The notes below the pieces were generated by a model, which was not told the origin of the DNA, made no database searches, and worked only from the letters and a program-made list of their open reading frames with translations. The position numbers were made by a program, and so were the translations under genes. Positions 41,962-50,834 of a DNA stretch of 64,000 bases are shown piece by piece. This stretch comes from a bacterium (GTDB taxonomy: Bacteria; Patescibacteriota; Saccharimonadia; Saccharimonadales; UBA4665), in the NCBI GenBank assembly GCA_021799575.1, contig JAJZAD010000006.1:1-64000 (forward strand), written 5' to 3'. Each line of letters starts with the position of its first letter. The first letter of the stretch is position 1.

Positions 41962-43107
41962 TCAACTAATGATCCGTTTAAGGGCATCGATTGTCCTATC
42001 GATGTCGCTTTTGGTTGTCGATCTGCCTAGCGACAGACGCAAGGACGATCTAGCATCACCATCGGATATTCCCATTGCCCTAAGTACATGCGAAGGCTCT
42101 TGCTTGGCGGCACTACAGGCCGAACCGGCGGCAGCCATAATTCCCAGTTGGTCAAGTTTGATTAGCAGTCTTTCATTATCTTGATCAGGGAAGGTGACGT
42201 GCAGGTTGTTAGGTATACGGAACTTGATAGACCCGTTGATAACCGCCCGCGGAAAATCGATGTTCAATCTGGATATGAAATAATCTCTTAAGTTTCTTAG
42301 GCGCTCGGCTTCGGCAGTACGCATTGTCTGAGCTTTGCTTAAGCTAATAGAAAAACCGATGGCTCCGGCTACATTTTCCGTACCCGAACGCAGCCCCATC
42401 TCCTGACCCCCTCCGTCAATTTGCGGTTTCAACCTGACTCCCGAACGCACGTATAACGCCCCGCTTTGTTTAGGACCGTATATCTTTCCGCCGTTCAGGC
42501 TCATTAAGTCCACCCCCAGCCGTGCAGTATGAAGATCGAGATAATTGGCTGCCTGACAGGCATCACTATGCAATATTAGCGGCAGCGGTTTTTGCTTATT
42601 CAGACGCTCTGTTCTGATATCTTTAATTATCGCAGCAGCCTCTTTTAACGGCTCGACGGTGCCGACTTCGTTATTAACGTACATGATACTAACTAAAACT
42701 ACGTCATCGGTCAGTTTACGTTTAAGATCATCAAGGTCGATTCTACCCTCGTGGTCAACTCTTACGGATTGACAGTTATAACCGGACGCCGGTGCCAAAA
42801 CCGATTGATGCTCAACGGCAGATATTAAACATCTAGCTTTCGGGTACTGTTCCATGACACCCTTAATAGCCAGATTATTGGCTTCAGTAGCTCCGGCGGT
42901 AAAAACAATTTCTCCTGCTTTCGCTCCCAACAGATAAGCTACGTCACTCCTTGCCGCCTCAAACCGTTGCTTTACTGTTCGCGCAAGAGAATAATCCGCT
43001 GAGGGATTGTAAAATGCGCCATTGAAGTACGGTAGCATGACCTCAAGTACTTCTTTATCGAGCGGCGTGGCAGCCGCATAATCCAAATAGACCGTATCTT
43101 TATGCAT
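41962..43107 (-). CDS. iscS: Cysteine desulfurase (IscS/NifS family)
   Basis: A pyridoxal-phosphate enzyme that takes sulfur from cysteine for iron-sulfur clusters and tRNA thiolation. It begins with the family's YLDYAAATPLD (about 6-16). The cofactor lysine lies in the segment LMSLNGGKIYGPKQSGA near 192-208, with HSDACQAANY just before. The sulfur-carrying cysteine is in AAGSACSAAKQEPSHV near 317. The 381-residue length is normal. MnmA elsewhere in the window is a likely sulfur acceptor. A GATATT hexamer lies seven bases before the ATG. Confidence 0.93.
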   Translation of the reverse strand: MHKDTVYLDYAAATPLDKEVLEVMLPYFNGAFYNPSADYSLARTVKQRFEAARSDVAYLLGAKAGEIVFTAGATEANNLAIKGVMEQYPKARCLISAVEHQSVLAPASGYNCQSVRVDHEGRIDLDDLKRKLTDDVVLVSIMYVNNEVGTVEPLKEAAAIIKDIRTERLNKQKPLPLILHSDACQAANYLDLHTARLGVDLMSLNGGKIYGPKQSGALYVRSGVRLKPQIDGGGQEMGLRSGTENVAGAIGFSISLSKAQTMRTAEAERLRNLRDYFISRLNIDFPRAVINGSIKFRIPNNLHVTFPDQDNERLLIKLDQLGIMAAAGSACSAAKQEPSHVLRAMGISDGDARSSLRLSLGRSTTKSDIDRTIDALKRIIS

Positions 43108-43118
43108 GAGCGTGAATA

Positions 43119-43481
43119 TCAGGTTTGGCCGGCCAGGTGCTCAAGTTCGGGCATAACTTTCTGGTAATACAGTTTTGCGGCCTGATAAAGATTCTCCTGC
43201 TCTTCGCTTCGGATCCTATAGTAAACCCCTCCGCCCATGGTTTTATACACTCCGTTAGGACGAACGTCGTAACGGGTAGTTATACTTTTACGGTTTCGGC
43301 CTGTCTTATCGGGCCACTCTTCATGCCACACCCATGTATGTTCGTCTAAACAAAAGAATTCTCGGCGATGTTTGTCTGGCACCGGACCGAATAATTGACC
43401 CCCGATTTTAGCCTCATAGCGAATCAGGTCATTGACATCGTTGGTCGGGACACTAAGTACCCGTTTGATAGCATCTAACAT
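43119..43481 (-). CDS. Conserved-looking hypothetical protein, 120 aa
   Basis: I do not recognise it. The soluble 120-residue protein has aromatic, basic segments such as FFCLDEHTWVWHEEWPDK near 46-63 and GVYKTMGGGVYYRI near 83-96. The start is the ATG at 43481, because a GAGGAGG site lies about 10 bp before it, formed by the last codons of the upstream gene. An upstream alternative at 43556 would overlap that gene by 74 bp. It is 11 bp upstream of iscS. Confidence 0.7.
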   Translation of the reverse strand: MLDAIKRVLSVPTNDVNDLIRYEAKIGGQLFGPVPDKHRREFFCLDEHTWVWHEEWPDKTGRNRKSITTRYDVRPNGVYKTMGGGVYYRIRSEEQENLYQAAKLYYQKVMPELEHLAGQT

Positions 43482-43482
43482 A

Positions 43483-43947
43483 TCAGGCAGCCTCCTCTTC
43501 CGGTTTCCCGGAATCGTCAGCGGACAATGAACTTGGTTCGGTAGCCGAACGGGCAAGATTAAAGGCTAATATGGTTTTCTGTCGAATTTCTTCTTGGCTG
43601 AAAGTTCCGGGTTTAGACTTTACGGTTTGGTTGAAAGCCGGACTTTCGACCGGTTGATCCGGTCTCGAAATCAGTTCGGGTTGTGAGTTAATGTCACTAC
43701 CCGTCTCTACTGAACTTATGTCAGGAACTTGGTTTTGGAGGTCATTAGCTGCAGCTTGCTGCCTATCCTCCCCTTCGGCGCGTAAGAGACGCTCTATTTC
43801 TTCCGGGGTTATTTCTTTACCCAGTTCTAATTGCAAAAGATTCGAGGTAGCCTGTCTCAAAGTACTGATTCGTGACTTGGCAATATCTGCCAATCGTTCA
43901 GCACTTCTACTGTATTTTAATCGCTCCCTTGAATAATCTGAATTCAT
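43483..43947 (-). CDS. Hypothetical polar protein, 154 aa
   Basis: I do not recognise it. The N-terminal 55 residues are helical and charged, with the motif GKEITPEEIERLLRAEGEDR. The rest is rich in Gln, Ser, Pro and acidic residues and looks disordered. It has no signal peptide or membrane helix. The TGA stop lies directly before the ATG of the next gene, and its last codons provide that gene's ribosome binding site, so the two are translationally linked. Confidence 0.65.
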   Translation of the reverse strand: MNSDYSRERLKYSRSAERLADIAKSRISTLRQATSNLLQLELGKEITPEEIERLLRAEGEDRQQAAANDLQNQVPDISSVETGSDINSQPELISRPDQPVESPAFNQTVKSKPGTFSQEEIRQKTILAFNLARSATEPSSLSADDSGKPEEEAA

Positions 43948-43962
43948 AACGCCAAAATTATA

Positions 43963-44769
43963 TTATATCCCAAATAGCAAGTGCGCATTATTAGTCGACT
44001 GAACCGCTAACCGGTTAGGATCTTCTTCCATAAGCTCGGATAAGTATTCACAGATTGTCCTAATGAATTTAGGTTCATTTATATTACCACGATATGGGGT
44101 AGGAGTCAAATAAGGAGCATCGGTTTCAAGCAGTATGCGCTCAAGCGGGATATGCCTGTACATGTCACGGGCTTTAGGATCCTTATTAAACGTAACGATC
44201 CCGTTAACACCAATGAATAAACCTCTTTCAACGGCTTTATTAAGATTTAGCTGACTGTCCGTAAAACTGTGCAGAACCCCTCTAAGCCGCCCCTGGTAGT
44301 TATCGAATATCGTCCAAAAATCCGAAAATGCTTCACGCACATGCAATATCAGCGGTAAGTCATGCTTAAGTGCCATATCCAGCTGAAGCTTTAAGAGCCG
44401 TATTTGCGCTTGCTTCCCCGAATGATGGTAAAAATAATCCAGACCGCATTCACCTATAGCTACTACTTTCGGTTTTTTTAGTAACGATTCAAAGTCGTCA
44501 CAAGTTGAAGAGTCGTTAACATAACGGTCCGTTTCATGAGGATGAATACCGACAGAAGCAAAACAAACCCGGTTTTTGCCGGCTAAGGCTACGCTTAAGC
44601 GGCTATCGTCAATATCCGTTCCGACACAGATAAGTTTATTTATCCCCTCCAGGCGGGCACGATCAATTATTTCTTCGGTACTAATACCTAGCTTAGACCA
44701 TAGCTGTGCCGTATGGTCGTCTTTAGCGGAGGTTGAGTGAATATGGCAGTGGGTATCAACAAGATTCAT
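43963..44769 (-). CDS. tatD: TatD family metal-dependent hydrolase
   Basis: A TIM-barrel hydrolase, known in E. coli as a 3'-to-5' DNA/RNA exonuclease. The first metal motif DTHCHIHS lies at residues 5-12. Others are GECGLDYFY (about 98-106), the histidine in LILHVREA (about 137-144), HSFTDSQLNL (about 162), and LLETDAPYLTP (about 217-227). The 268-residue length is normal. It overlaps metG by 4 bp; the metG-tatD order is common. Confidence 0.94.
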   Translation of the reverse strand: MNLVDTHCHIHSTSAKDDHTAQLWSKLGISTEEIIDRARLEGINKLICVGTDIDDSRLSVALAGKNRVCFASVGIHPHETDRYVNDSSTCDDFESLLKKPKVVAIGECGLDYFYHHSGKQAQIRLLKLQLDMALKHDLPLILHVREAFSDFWTIFDNYQGRLRGVLHSFTDSQLNLNKAVERGLFIGVNGIVTFNKDPKARDMYRHIPLERILLETDAPYLTPTPYRGNINEPKFIRTICEYLSELMEEDPNRLAVQSTNNAHLLFGI

Positions 44770-46217
44770 TCAGTTACCGTAATTGATTCCTGTTTTGGAA
44801 ACAGAGTAGAGGAAGCGGGTTTCAATTGCTCGGCGGCAAATAGTTCTTTAATTTTCTCACTGGTTTCCGGTAAAAAGGGCAATAATAAGTCGGCAATTTC
44901 TCTAATGCTACTGATAAGATAGGCCAGTATCTCGTTTAAGTGTTCCTTATCGTTAGCTTTAGCAATCTGCCAGGGCTTTTCTTCATCGATATACTGATTT
45001 AAGCCCCTTATTTGGTCCCATACCGTATCAATTGCCTTATCAAAGCGGCATTGATTCATTGCTTCCTCATAACTAGAGGTGTCATGCTCAGCGGGTGGTA
45101 TATTCTTAACCTTGCCGTCTAAAAACCTAATCGACATGGTTAATGTGCGTTGGATTAAATTGCCCAGTTCATTTGCCAGTTCATCGTTATAAGCACGGGT
45201 CAAACGCTCCCAGTTGAAATCGCCGTCGTCCCAGCTAGGGATATGTCTGAGCATATAGTAGCGAAAGGCATCCACTCCATGGGCATCAATGGCATCAAAC
45301 GGACTGACCACGTTGCCTAAACTCTTACTGATTTTTTTGCCGTCTACAGTTACAAAACCGTGAACGTAAAGCTTTTCCGGTAACGGCAAACCCAGAGAAA
45401 GTAACATGGCGGGCCAAATAGCCGCATGAAAACGGATAATATCCTTGCCGATAATCTGGACGTTAGCTGGCCAGTATTGCTTAAAGTCACTATGTTCCGG
45501 ATAACCTAACACGGTCAAGTAGTTCATTAAAGCCTCAAACCAGACATAGATGACTTGGGTGGCGTCTCCAGGAACCGGTATGCCCCAGGATATTTTGTCC
45601 TTCGGTCTACTGACGGATATATCCTCCAGCCCTTGATCAATTACTGCTAATATCTCGTTGCGGCGGCTATCGGGTATAATCTCGAATGAGTTGTTTTCAA
45701 TCGCTTGTTTAATAACTGCTGAGTAGTTGCTAAGACGGAAAAAGTAATTCTCTTCTTTTAGCTTTTCGTACGGCCGGTTATGGGCCGGACAGATACCGCC
45801 ATTGTCTTTCACTTCAACCTCTGTAAAAAAAGCCTCATCTCCGGTACAATACCAACCTTCATATTCACTTTTATAAATATCCTTTTTCAGATTTTTCCAG
45901 ATAAGTTGAGCCCGTTCTATATGGCCCTCATCGGTAGTACGGATAAAACGATTGTTGCTGATAAGCAGCGCTTTGGTCAATTCCCGGAATTTGGCGGACA
46001 CCGTGTCGGTGTATGCTTGCTCACTTTGGCGCTTGGCTTCGGCTTTTTCCGCTACCTTGCCTCCATGTTCGTCAGTACCGGTTGAAAAAATCACTTCGTC
46101 GCCGGATAGTCTGGCGTAACGGGCTAAAGCGTCGGCACATAAAAGTTCCAGCGCATAACCCACGTGCGGATCGGCATTAACATAAGGTATAGATGTAGTT
46201 ATATAGTACTTTCCCAT
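44766..46217 (-). CDS. metG: Methionyl-tRNA synthetase
   Basis: Charges initiator and elongator tRNA-Met. The class I signature is PYVNADPHVGYALE near the N-terminus (HVGY in place of HIGH), and the KMSKS loop is DGKKISKSLGN near 290-300. The connective peptide keeps CTGDE and CPAHNRPYEKL, but a full four-cysteine zinc knuckle is not evident. At 483 residues it lacks the C-terminal tRNA-binding domain found in longer forms. It overlaps tatD by 4 bp. Confidence 0.96.
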   Translation of the reverse strand: MGKYYITTSIPYVNADPHVGYALELLCADALARYARLSGDEVIFSTGTDEHGGKVAEKAEAKRQSEQAYTDTVSAKFRELTKALLISNNRFIRTTDEGHIERAQLIWKNLKKDIYKSEYEGWYCTGDEAFFTEVEVKDNGGICPAHNRPYEKLKEENYFFRLSNYSAVIKQAIENNSFEIIPDSRRNEILAVIDQGLEDISVSRPKDKISWGIPVPGDATQVIYVWFEALMNYLTVLGYPEHSDFKQYWPANVQIIGKDIIRFHAAIWPAMLLSLGLPLPEKLYVHGFVTVDGKKISKSLGNVVSPFDAIDAHGVDAFRYYMLRHIPSWDDGDFNWERLTRAYNDELANELGNLIQRTLTMSIRFLDGKVKNIPPAEHDTSSYEEAMNQCRFDKAIDTVWDQIRGLNQYIDEEKPWQIAKANDKEHLNEILAYLISSIREIADLLLPFLPETSEKIKELFAAEQLKPASSTLFPKQESITVTE

Positions 46218-46244
46218 ATTTTTTCCTTGCAGATTATTTTAGCA

Positions 46245-46718
46245 TCAATGGTCTTTCAGGGCGTGTTCCAGCCGGGTTATAAAGCCCTGCTGCTTGGGAA
46301 ACAGCTTATTTTTAGCTGAGTCGGCGTCGAACCAAGCGATACGGTCAATCTCGACAAAAGTTTGCATTATCCCTGATTGCGGCGGCCATTCCATATCGAA
46401 AGTGTTGGATGTGAATCTATTTAAGTCCGGATCTCCTTCAACGGCAAAAATATGGTTTATTTTCATATTCGATTGCGGCAATTCACCCAGATCGATAAAC
46501 TTAGTATTTTTTATAGGCGGTCTTAGTCCGGTTTCTTCACTAAATTCGCGTTTCGCCGTAGCGAATACGTCGTTATCATCCGAGCTATCCGGTTCTCCTT
46601 TAGGTATAGTCCAGAGATCCTTACTCTCCCAAAACGGTCCTCCGGGATGAGCCAGCAAGACGTAGAACTTACCATTCTTTTGCTTATACAGTAAGATACC
46701 GTAACTGGTTTTAATCAT
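46245..46718 (-). CDS. NUDIX hydrolase
   Basis: Hydrolyses a nucleoside diphosphate linked to another group; the substrate is unknown. The Nudix box runs from about residue 40 to 62, with the core AKREFSEETGL. The N-terminus (SYGILLYKQKNGKFYVLLAHPGG, in part) resembles small NTP-pyrophosphohydrolases with a DIPP-like context. The 157-residue length is normal. It overlaps the HIT gene by 8 bp. Confidence 0.92.
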   Translation of the reverse strand: MIKTSYGILLYKQKNGKFYVLLAHPGGPFWESKDLWTIPKGEPDSSDDNDVFATAKREFSEETGLRPPIKNTKFIDLGELPQSNMKINHIFAVEGDPDLNRFTSNTFDMEWPPQSGIMQTFVEIDRIAWFDADSAKNKLFPKQQGFITRLEHALKDH

Positions 46719-47160
46719 CAGCTAATAGTTTAACAAAGTCTGTCTCTTCGTCAGGGTCGAGCTCGGTAAATAAGTCGGTTTCGAATTGTTCGGACACCTG
46801 ATACAAATAATCCTTGTTATACCTGGGATAAACATGGAAATGGATATGGTTGATCTTTAAACGGCTTTGCGGCATGAACGGTCGAAAATTTTGTCGGATA
46901 TCCGCTCCTTGGCCGAGTTTATTGACCAACCGCTGTTCGATAAAAAAAATAAGTTCAAAGATATCCAACAACTCGTCTTTGGTTAACTCCCAGGGTTTTT
47001 CAATATGACGTTTGGACGTGACAAGAAAATGGCCCGGAACTTTTCTGGGATTACTTAAAAAGGCCTGGGCCAGATTATTACTCTTTAGTATTCGCTCACC
47101 CAAATTGCAAAATGGACATTGGACCGGATCGGATTTTTTACCGTTCGTTTTGTTAGTCAT
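46711..47160 (-). CDS. HIT family protein
   Basis: A histidine-triad nucleotide-binding hydrolase. The triad HIHFHVYPR lies near residue 102-110. A CPFC motif near residue 15 may bind zinc, as in many HIT proteins. The 149-residue length is slightly long. It starts just after tRNA-Val, with a GGAGG site before the ATG, and is co-transcribed with the Nudix gene. Confidence 0.92.
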   Translation of the reverse strand: MTNKTNGKKSDPVQCPFCNLGERILKSNNLAQAFLSNPRKVPGHFLVTSKRHIEKPWELTKDELLDIFELIFFIEQRLVNKLGQGADIRQNFRPFMPQSRLKINHIHFHVYPRYNKDYLYQVSEQFETDLFTELDPDEETDFVKLLADD

Positions 47161-47181
47161 TTTTACCTCCGGTTATTGTTC

Positions 47182-47258
47182 TGGTGGGGCTACATGGACT
47201 CGAACCATGGGCCTCAGCAATGTGAATGCTGCGCTCTAGCCGACTGAGCTATAGCCCC
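47182..47258 (-). tRNA. tRNA-Val (CAC)
   Basis: Cloverleaf with acceptor GGGGCTA/TAGCCCC, anticodon stem CAGCA/TGCTG around TTCACAT (anticodon CAC), T arm CATGG-TTCGAGT-CCATG, discriminator A and encoded CCA. Confidence 0.96.
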
Positions 47259-47283
47259 CATTGATCTTTTTGCTAATTATATA

Positions 47284-48549
47284 TTACTCGTTCCGGTCGA
47301 TATAATCCTGGCAAAATCGTTCGAAGACGGCATTAGTCCAGCCGAAACCGGTTTGTGACGGATATAAACCCCTCATAGGCGGTTTATCCGGAGAAACCAC
47401 GTTATACTTTTCTAAAAATACGCCGTGGTGGTTAAACCATACTAGGTTGCACGACAGCCATCTGTTAACAATCCGTTTTGCCTCGCGATGATAGCCGTAA
47501 CGCTCGAGTGCCTGAACCACTATAAAGTGTAAAGGCGCCCAGCCGTTAGGGTAAGCCCATTGGGTTGGAACGGACATAAATTGCAGCCCGGACGAATGTT
47601 CGGTAGTGGCTAAACCGCCTTTATTTTCAAATCTTTTCAGTGAATCGACCAATCTTGCGGCTTGTTCTTCCGAAGCCATTCCAGCCCACATCGGGAAATA
47701 TGCCGCCAGTGAAGCTATTGTGCCGCGTCGGGCCTTAGTATAATCGTAGTCGAAGTATAACCCCCTGAACTTGTCCCACATCAATTCATTCATTACTGCT
47801 TTACGCTGTTCTTGTGCAGTTTCCCATTTAGCAGCTTCCTCCCACGAACCGTTGATTTTAGCTACCCGGGCAAAATCCGACTCATACTTATATAACAGCG
47901 CATTTAAATCTACGGGTAAAAAGTTTAATGTTTTGCGCTGAAAGCGCGTAGTCATATCCCAGCCGCTTTCGGTTTCGGCAATGTCGTTTAAGTAGTTGCT
48001 GTCATAATAGCGGCTCAGCCCCCTGTATACCAGCCGCGCATTGGGTTTGCGCTGGCCCATCCAGACACCTTGATATTCTTCTTTAGCTATAGCCATCCGT
48101 TCGTTAACCCAATCTTGCCCCATGTCGTAGTGTTTATCTATGTCCATGATTAATGAGGTTAAAAACGGGGGTTGCGAGCGACCGGTCATAAAGTATTGTG
48201 AAGAGTTAGGAATTATCCTGAAGCGTTTAAATAGGAAAAGTAAATCTTCCAGAATGCCGGTAATAAGCTCCTTATTATCCTCCTGCCAAAGCCCCTGTAC
48301 CATAAAATAACTGTCCCAATAAAACAGTTCGTCAAAGTCAAACTCGCGTCCTTCGGCGTATGATGGTACCAAATAAGGATATGGCAGACCGATTAAGCTG
48401 CCTTCGTCTTTGGGGTGAAACTTGATCAGGTTACGCCAATAATTGTTAATGTAAGATCTGGCACCTGCCACGGCTTCAACTGTCAGTTGAGGTTCTTTTT
48501 TGGTAAATACGCTAGCAGTATAGATTTTGGCTTTTTCTAAAGTTTTCAT
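47284..48549 (-). CDS. Trehalase-like glycoside hydrolase (GH37)
   Basis: Likely splits trehalose or a related disaccharide. The 421 residues show both trehalase signature areas in modified form: an early EGREFDFDELFYWDSY (about 64-79; signature PGGRFxExYxWDxY) and a late PTQWAYPNGWAPLHF (about 335-349; signature QWDxPxGWAP). Sequence near GLSRYYDS and SGWDMTTRF matches the catalytic region. No signal peptide is seen, so it would act in the cytoplasm. A TTGACC/TAGGCT pair spaced by 17 bp lies upstream. The substrate is an inference from the family. Confidence 0.82.
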   Translation of the reverse strand: MKTLEKAKIYTASVFTKKEPQLTVEAVAGARSYINNYWRNLIKFHPKDEGSLIGLPYPYLVPSYAEGREFDFDELFYWDSYFMVQGLWQEDNKELITGILEDLLFLFKRFRIIPNSSQYFMTGRSQPPFLTSLIMDIDKHYDMGQDWVNERMAIAKEEYQGVWMGQRKPNARLVYRGLSRYYDSNYLNDIAETESGWDMTTRFQRKTLNFLPVDLNALLYKYESDFARVAKINGSWEEAAKWETAQEQRKAVMNELMWDKFRGLYFDYDYTKARRGTIASLAAYFPMWAGMASEEQAARLVDSLKRFENKGGLATTEHSSGLQFMSVPTQWAYPNGWAPLHFIVVQALERYGYHREAKRIVNRWLSCNLVWFNHHGVFLEKYNVVSPDKPPMRGLYPSQTGFGWTNAVFERFCQDYIDRNE

Positions 48550-48628
48550 ACTTCTACTAGTAAGCCTAGTCTCGTGTTGCTATACGGTCAAGCCATCGTT
48601 TTGTTTATTACAAAAGTCTAACCAAAGC

Positions 48629-49342
48629 TCAGTTGTTGATCACTACTCCGTTACGTTTTTTATTGGTTTGCTTGTCTTTTGCCATTGCTTTGCTCGCTCG
48701 ATTGATTACATCGTCAGGAGAATCTCCGGGTTTAAACATTGCCGAACCGACTGAAAAGCCCACATAACCTATATCTTCTCCACTGGCTAAACGATCCTGT
48801 TTCCACTGATCAAGCCCCGCGTTAACTTGTGACTTAAATCTCTGCTTGATTATTTTAACCCGCTCTTCGGGAGAGATAGATGGTGATTGAGAGTCTTCGT
48901 CCCTGGGAGCAAGACTGAACATTCCCCAGATTTCATCCCCTCCCGGTCTGCCTAAGATAACGTCGGTATCGCGAAAGTGATTTCTAAGAATTTCTCCAGT
49001 GGTTGCTATTAACTCGTCTCCTCTGTCATGTCCGAATCGATCATTTATCTGTTTGAGACCATCAAGATCTCCAAAGATTAACGCAAAAGGGTTACCTTCG
49101 TTGACTAAACTTTCCAAAGTCTTTCTGGCGATACTGGCACAAAGCAAACCGGTCAGCTTGTCATACGTCAAGTTATCTATTTCCGCGCGTAAATTGTTTA
49201 TTTCTGCCTGCAAAATAACGTTTTTACTTTCCAGTACAGCGATCTTACCAATTAAAATACTAATATGTATACCGGTATCGATATCCGTACCAACCGATAC
49301 ATACAATTCCGAGGGTGATTTAAAATTATCCGATTCGTGCAT
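48629..49342 (-). CDS. GGDEF domain protein (putative diguanylate cyclase)
   Basis: Diguanylate cyclases make cyclic di-GMP. A short N-terminal segment with a coiled coil (about 25-55) leads into the GGDEF domain, with DKLTGLL (about 60-66), FGDLDGLKQINDRFGHDRGD (about 90-109, 20 residues), and the active loop RPGGDEIWG (GGDEI in place of GGDEF). The five-residue spacing to an inhibitory RxxD site is not met. There is no membrane helix or known sensor domain. TATAAT lies 12 bases before the ATG. Because the loop is changed, activity is uncertain. Confidence 0.88.
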   Translation of the reverse strand: MHESDNFKSPSELYVSVGTDIDTGIHISILIGKIAVLESKNVILQAEINNLRAEIDNLTYDKLTGLLCASIARKTLESLVNEGNPFALIFGDLDGLKQINDRFGHDRGDELIATTGEILRNHFRDTDVILGRPGGDEIWGMFSLAPRDEDSQSPSISPEERVKIIKQRFKSQVNAGLDQWKQDRLASGEDIGYVGFSVGSAMFKPGDSPDDVINRASKAMAKDKQTNKKRNGVVINN

Positions 49343-49582
49343 AAGATATTAATTATTATATCATAATTTTTTGTATTTAAGTATTTACTGTTATAAATAA
49401 TAATCCTGGCATACCTGGATTCTCTTTACCGGCAATGAACGGTTTTGAATCTTTTTTATGCATCTTCGGCACAAGAATCACCAGATAGAAATAATATAAC
49501 CTGCACTATGAGCAAATTTAGCCCTACGTAAAACCGTATTTGTTTGTTCGGATATCCAATTTTATCTAAGAGGTTATAAACT

Positions 49583-50164
49583 TCAATATGTGATTTTTGT
49601 TTGTTTTGTATCTCTCGGGTCATGGACTATGTAGGGAAGCTCGGTTTCATCAGCCATTATTCCTGTTAATAACGTGCCTACCGCATATGTAAGATGGGTC
49701 ATACGTTCAACCAATTCCTTATGAGACAATCCGTGTTCTCTTTGAATTTCGAAACTATATGTAGACGGCTCATCCTTGGTAAAACGTACCCTGACTAATC
49801 CTCTGTCGATAACCCCGTTGTCCTGATCCTCGACCTGAGCGGTTAAACCGAAGCTGTCGTCCCCGTACCGGTCAAAACCTTGGAATGCCGGGATCTTTAT
49901 GTCCGGATGAATAATAACGATTTTACTTTTCTGTTCTGTGCCGACTTGCTGCATTCTGACATCGGGTACGGTAGGAGCGCTTATTTCCCAGTCGGAAGAC
50001 AATCTCATGGCAATAAACGAAGCCGCATCAACGAGCGTTGCAGCCCTTGCATTAACTGCCTGTATTTCTGATACCTCTTTTATACTTATCTCACCGATTC
50101 CACCTTTATTTATCCTATCAGACCATTTGAAATGCGAAGAAGGTGCTTGTTGAGATAACTCCAT
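49583..50164 (-). CDS. Hypothetical protein, 193 aa
   Basis: I do not recognise it. The soluble protein has mixed alpha/beta character, with segments KIVIIHPDIKIPAFQGFDR near 78-96 and GLVRVRFTKDEPSTYSFEI near 119-137. A clear AAGGAG site 6 bp before the ATG supports the start. It is a single gene downstream of ssrA and upstream of a 240-bp gap before the GGDEF gene. Confidence 0.65.
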   Translation of the reverse strand: MELSQQAPSSHFKWSDRINKGGIGEISIKEVSEIQAVNARAATLVDAASFIAMRLSSDWEISAPTVPDVRMQQVGTEQKSKIVIIHPDIKIPAFQGFDRYGDDSFGLTAQVEDQDNGVIDRGLVRVRFTKDEPSTYSFEIQREHGLSHKELVERMTHLTYAVGTLLTGIMADETELPYIVHDPRDTKQTKITY

Positions 50165-50348
50165 AGTTTCTCCTTGTTAACAAATGAACTATTGCACTGC
50201 ACCAGTAATAATGCAAGCTAAAGCAGAATTACGCGGATATTTTATGTTTTCCTGAGTGAGTGCCTAAAAGATAGAGAAGGTCTAAACAAATTTTTGGCCT
50301 GAAAAGGCCTTTTACAGCTATATCTTTTTTACGCCTTGGAACCAAACA

Positions 50349-50372
50349 AAAAACCTTCGGTTTAGCCGAAGA
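50349..50372 (-). terminator. Rho-independent terminator of ssrA
   Basis: On the minus strand CTTCGGC-TAAA-CCGAAG forms a strong hairpin (50354-50372) followed by six T residues. It starts about eight bases after the tmRNA 3' CCA and so ends that transcript. Confidence 0.85.
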
Positions 50373-50379
50373 TCCCTTA

Positions 50380-50781
50380 TGGTGGAGCTGCCGGTTATTG
50401 CAACCGGGTCCGTTAGTTTACCTTGGTTAGTTTTCTACAGGCTTAGGTCGTTTTAATACTTGGCGGCAGCTTCTAAACGATCAAACTTTCAGCCGTTGCA
50501 ATTCGCTAAAGTCTTAAACAAACGCTGCGAATAAACGATTGTTGCATCCAGAAAAATATGAAGCGCTCTATTAGTTATCTGGCATCACTCTTAGGCACCG
50601 TCTTAGATTAAGCTAAGGCTAAAGCATAGTTTGATGGCATGAAGAGACTTTTTACGTTCCCTAGAAAGCCAGCAGCTACGCGATTAAATGCTTTTGCATT
50701 TAGAATGTGTTTGCCTATTACGCTGACAAGCGACCTGCTTATGCTAATCTGTAAATCCAACGTCGAGCTAAATTCAGCCCC
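50380..50781 (-). ncRNA. ssrA: Transfer-messenger RNA (tmRNA)
   Basis: Rescues stalled ribosomes and tags the broken protein. The 402-nt minus-strand gene has the canonical 5' end GGGGCTGAATTTAGCTCGAC and a 3' end ...CAGCTCC-A-CCA. The 7-bp acceptor stem contains a G3:U70 pair for alanylation. The conserved GTAAAAAG is followed by a short open tag frame ending NYALALA and UAA (stop near 50613); the resume codon is unclear (CCA, TCA or nearby, in frame). The T stem CCGGT/ACCGG closes a loop TGCAATA, which differs from the usual TTCRANY. CCA is encoded. A terminator follows. Confidence 0.9.
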
Positions 50782-50834
50782 GTTTAGTTTCCTGCCAACA
50801 ACACCATAACTGTTTTTGGCACAGCTATATTATA

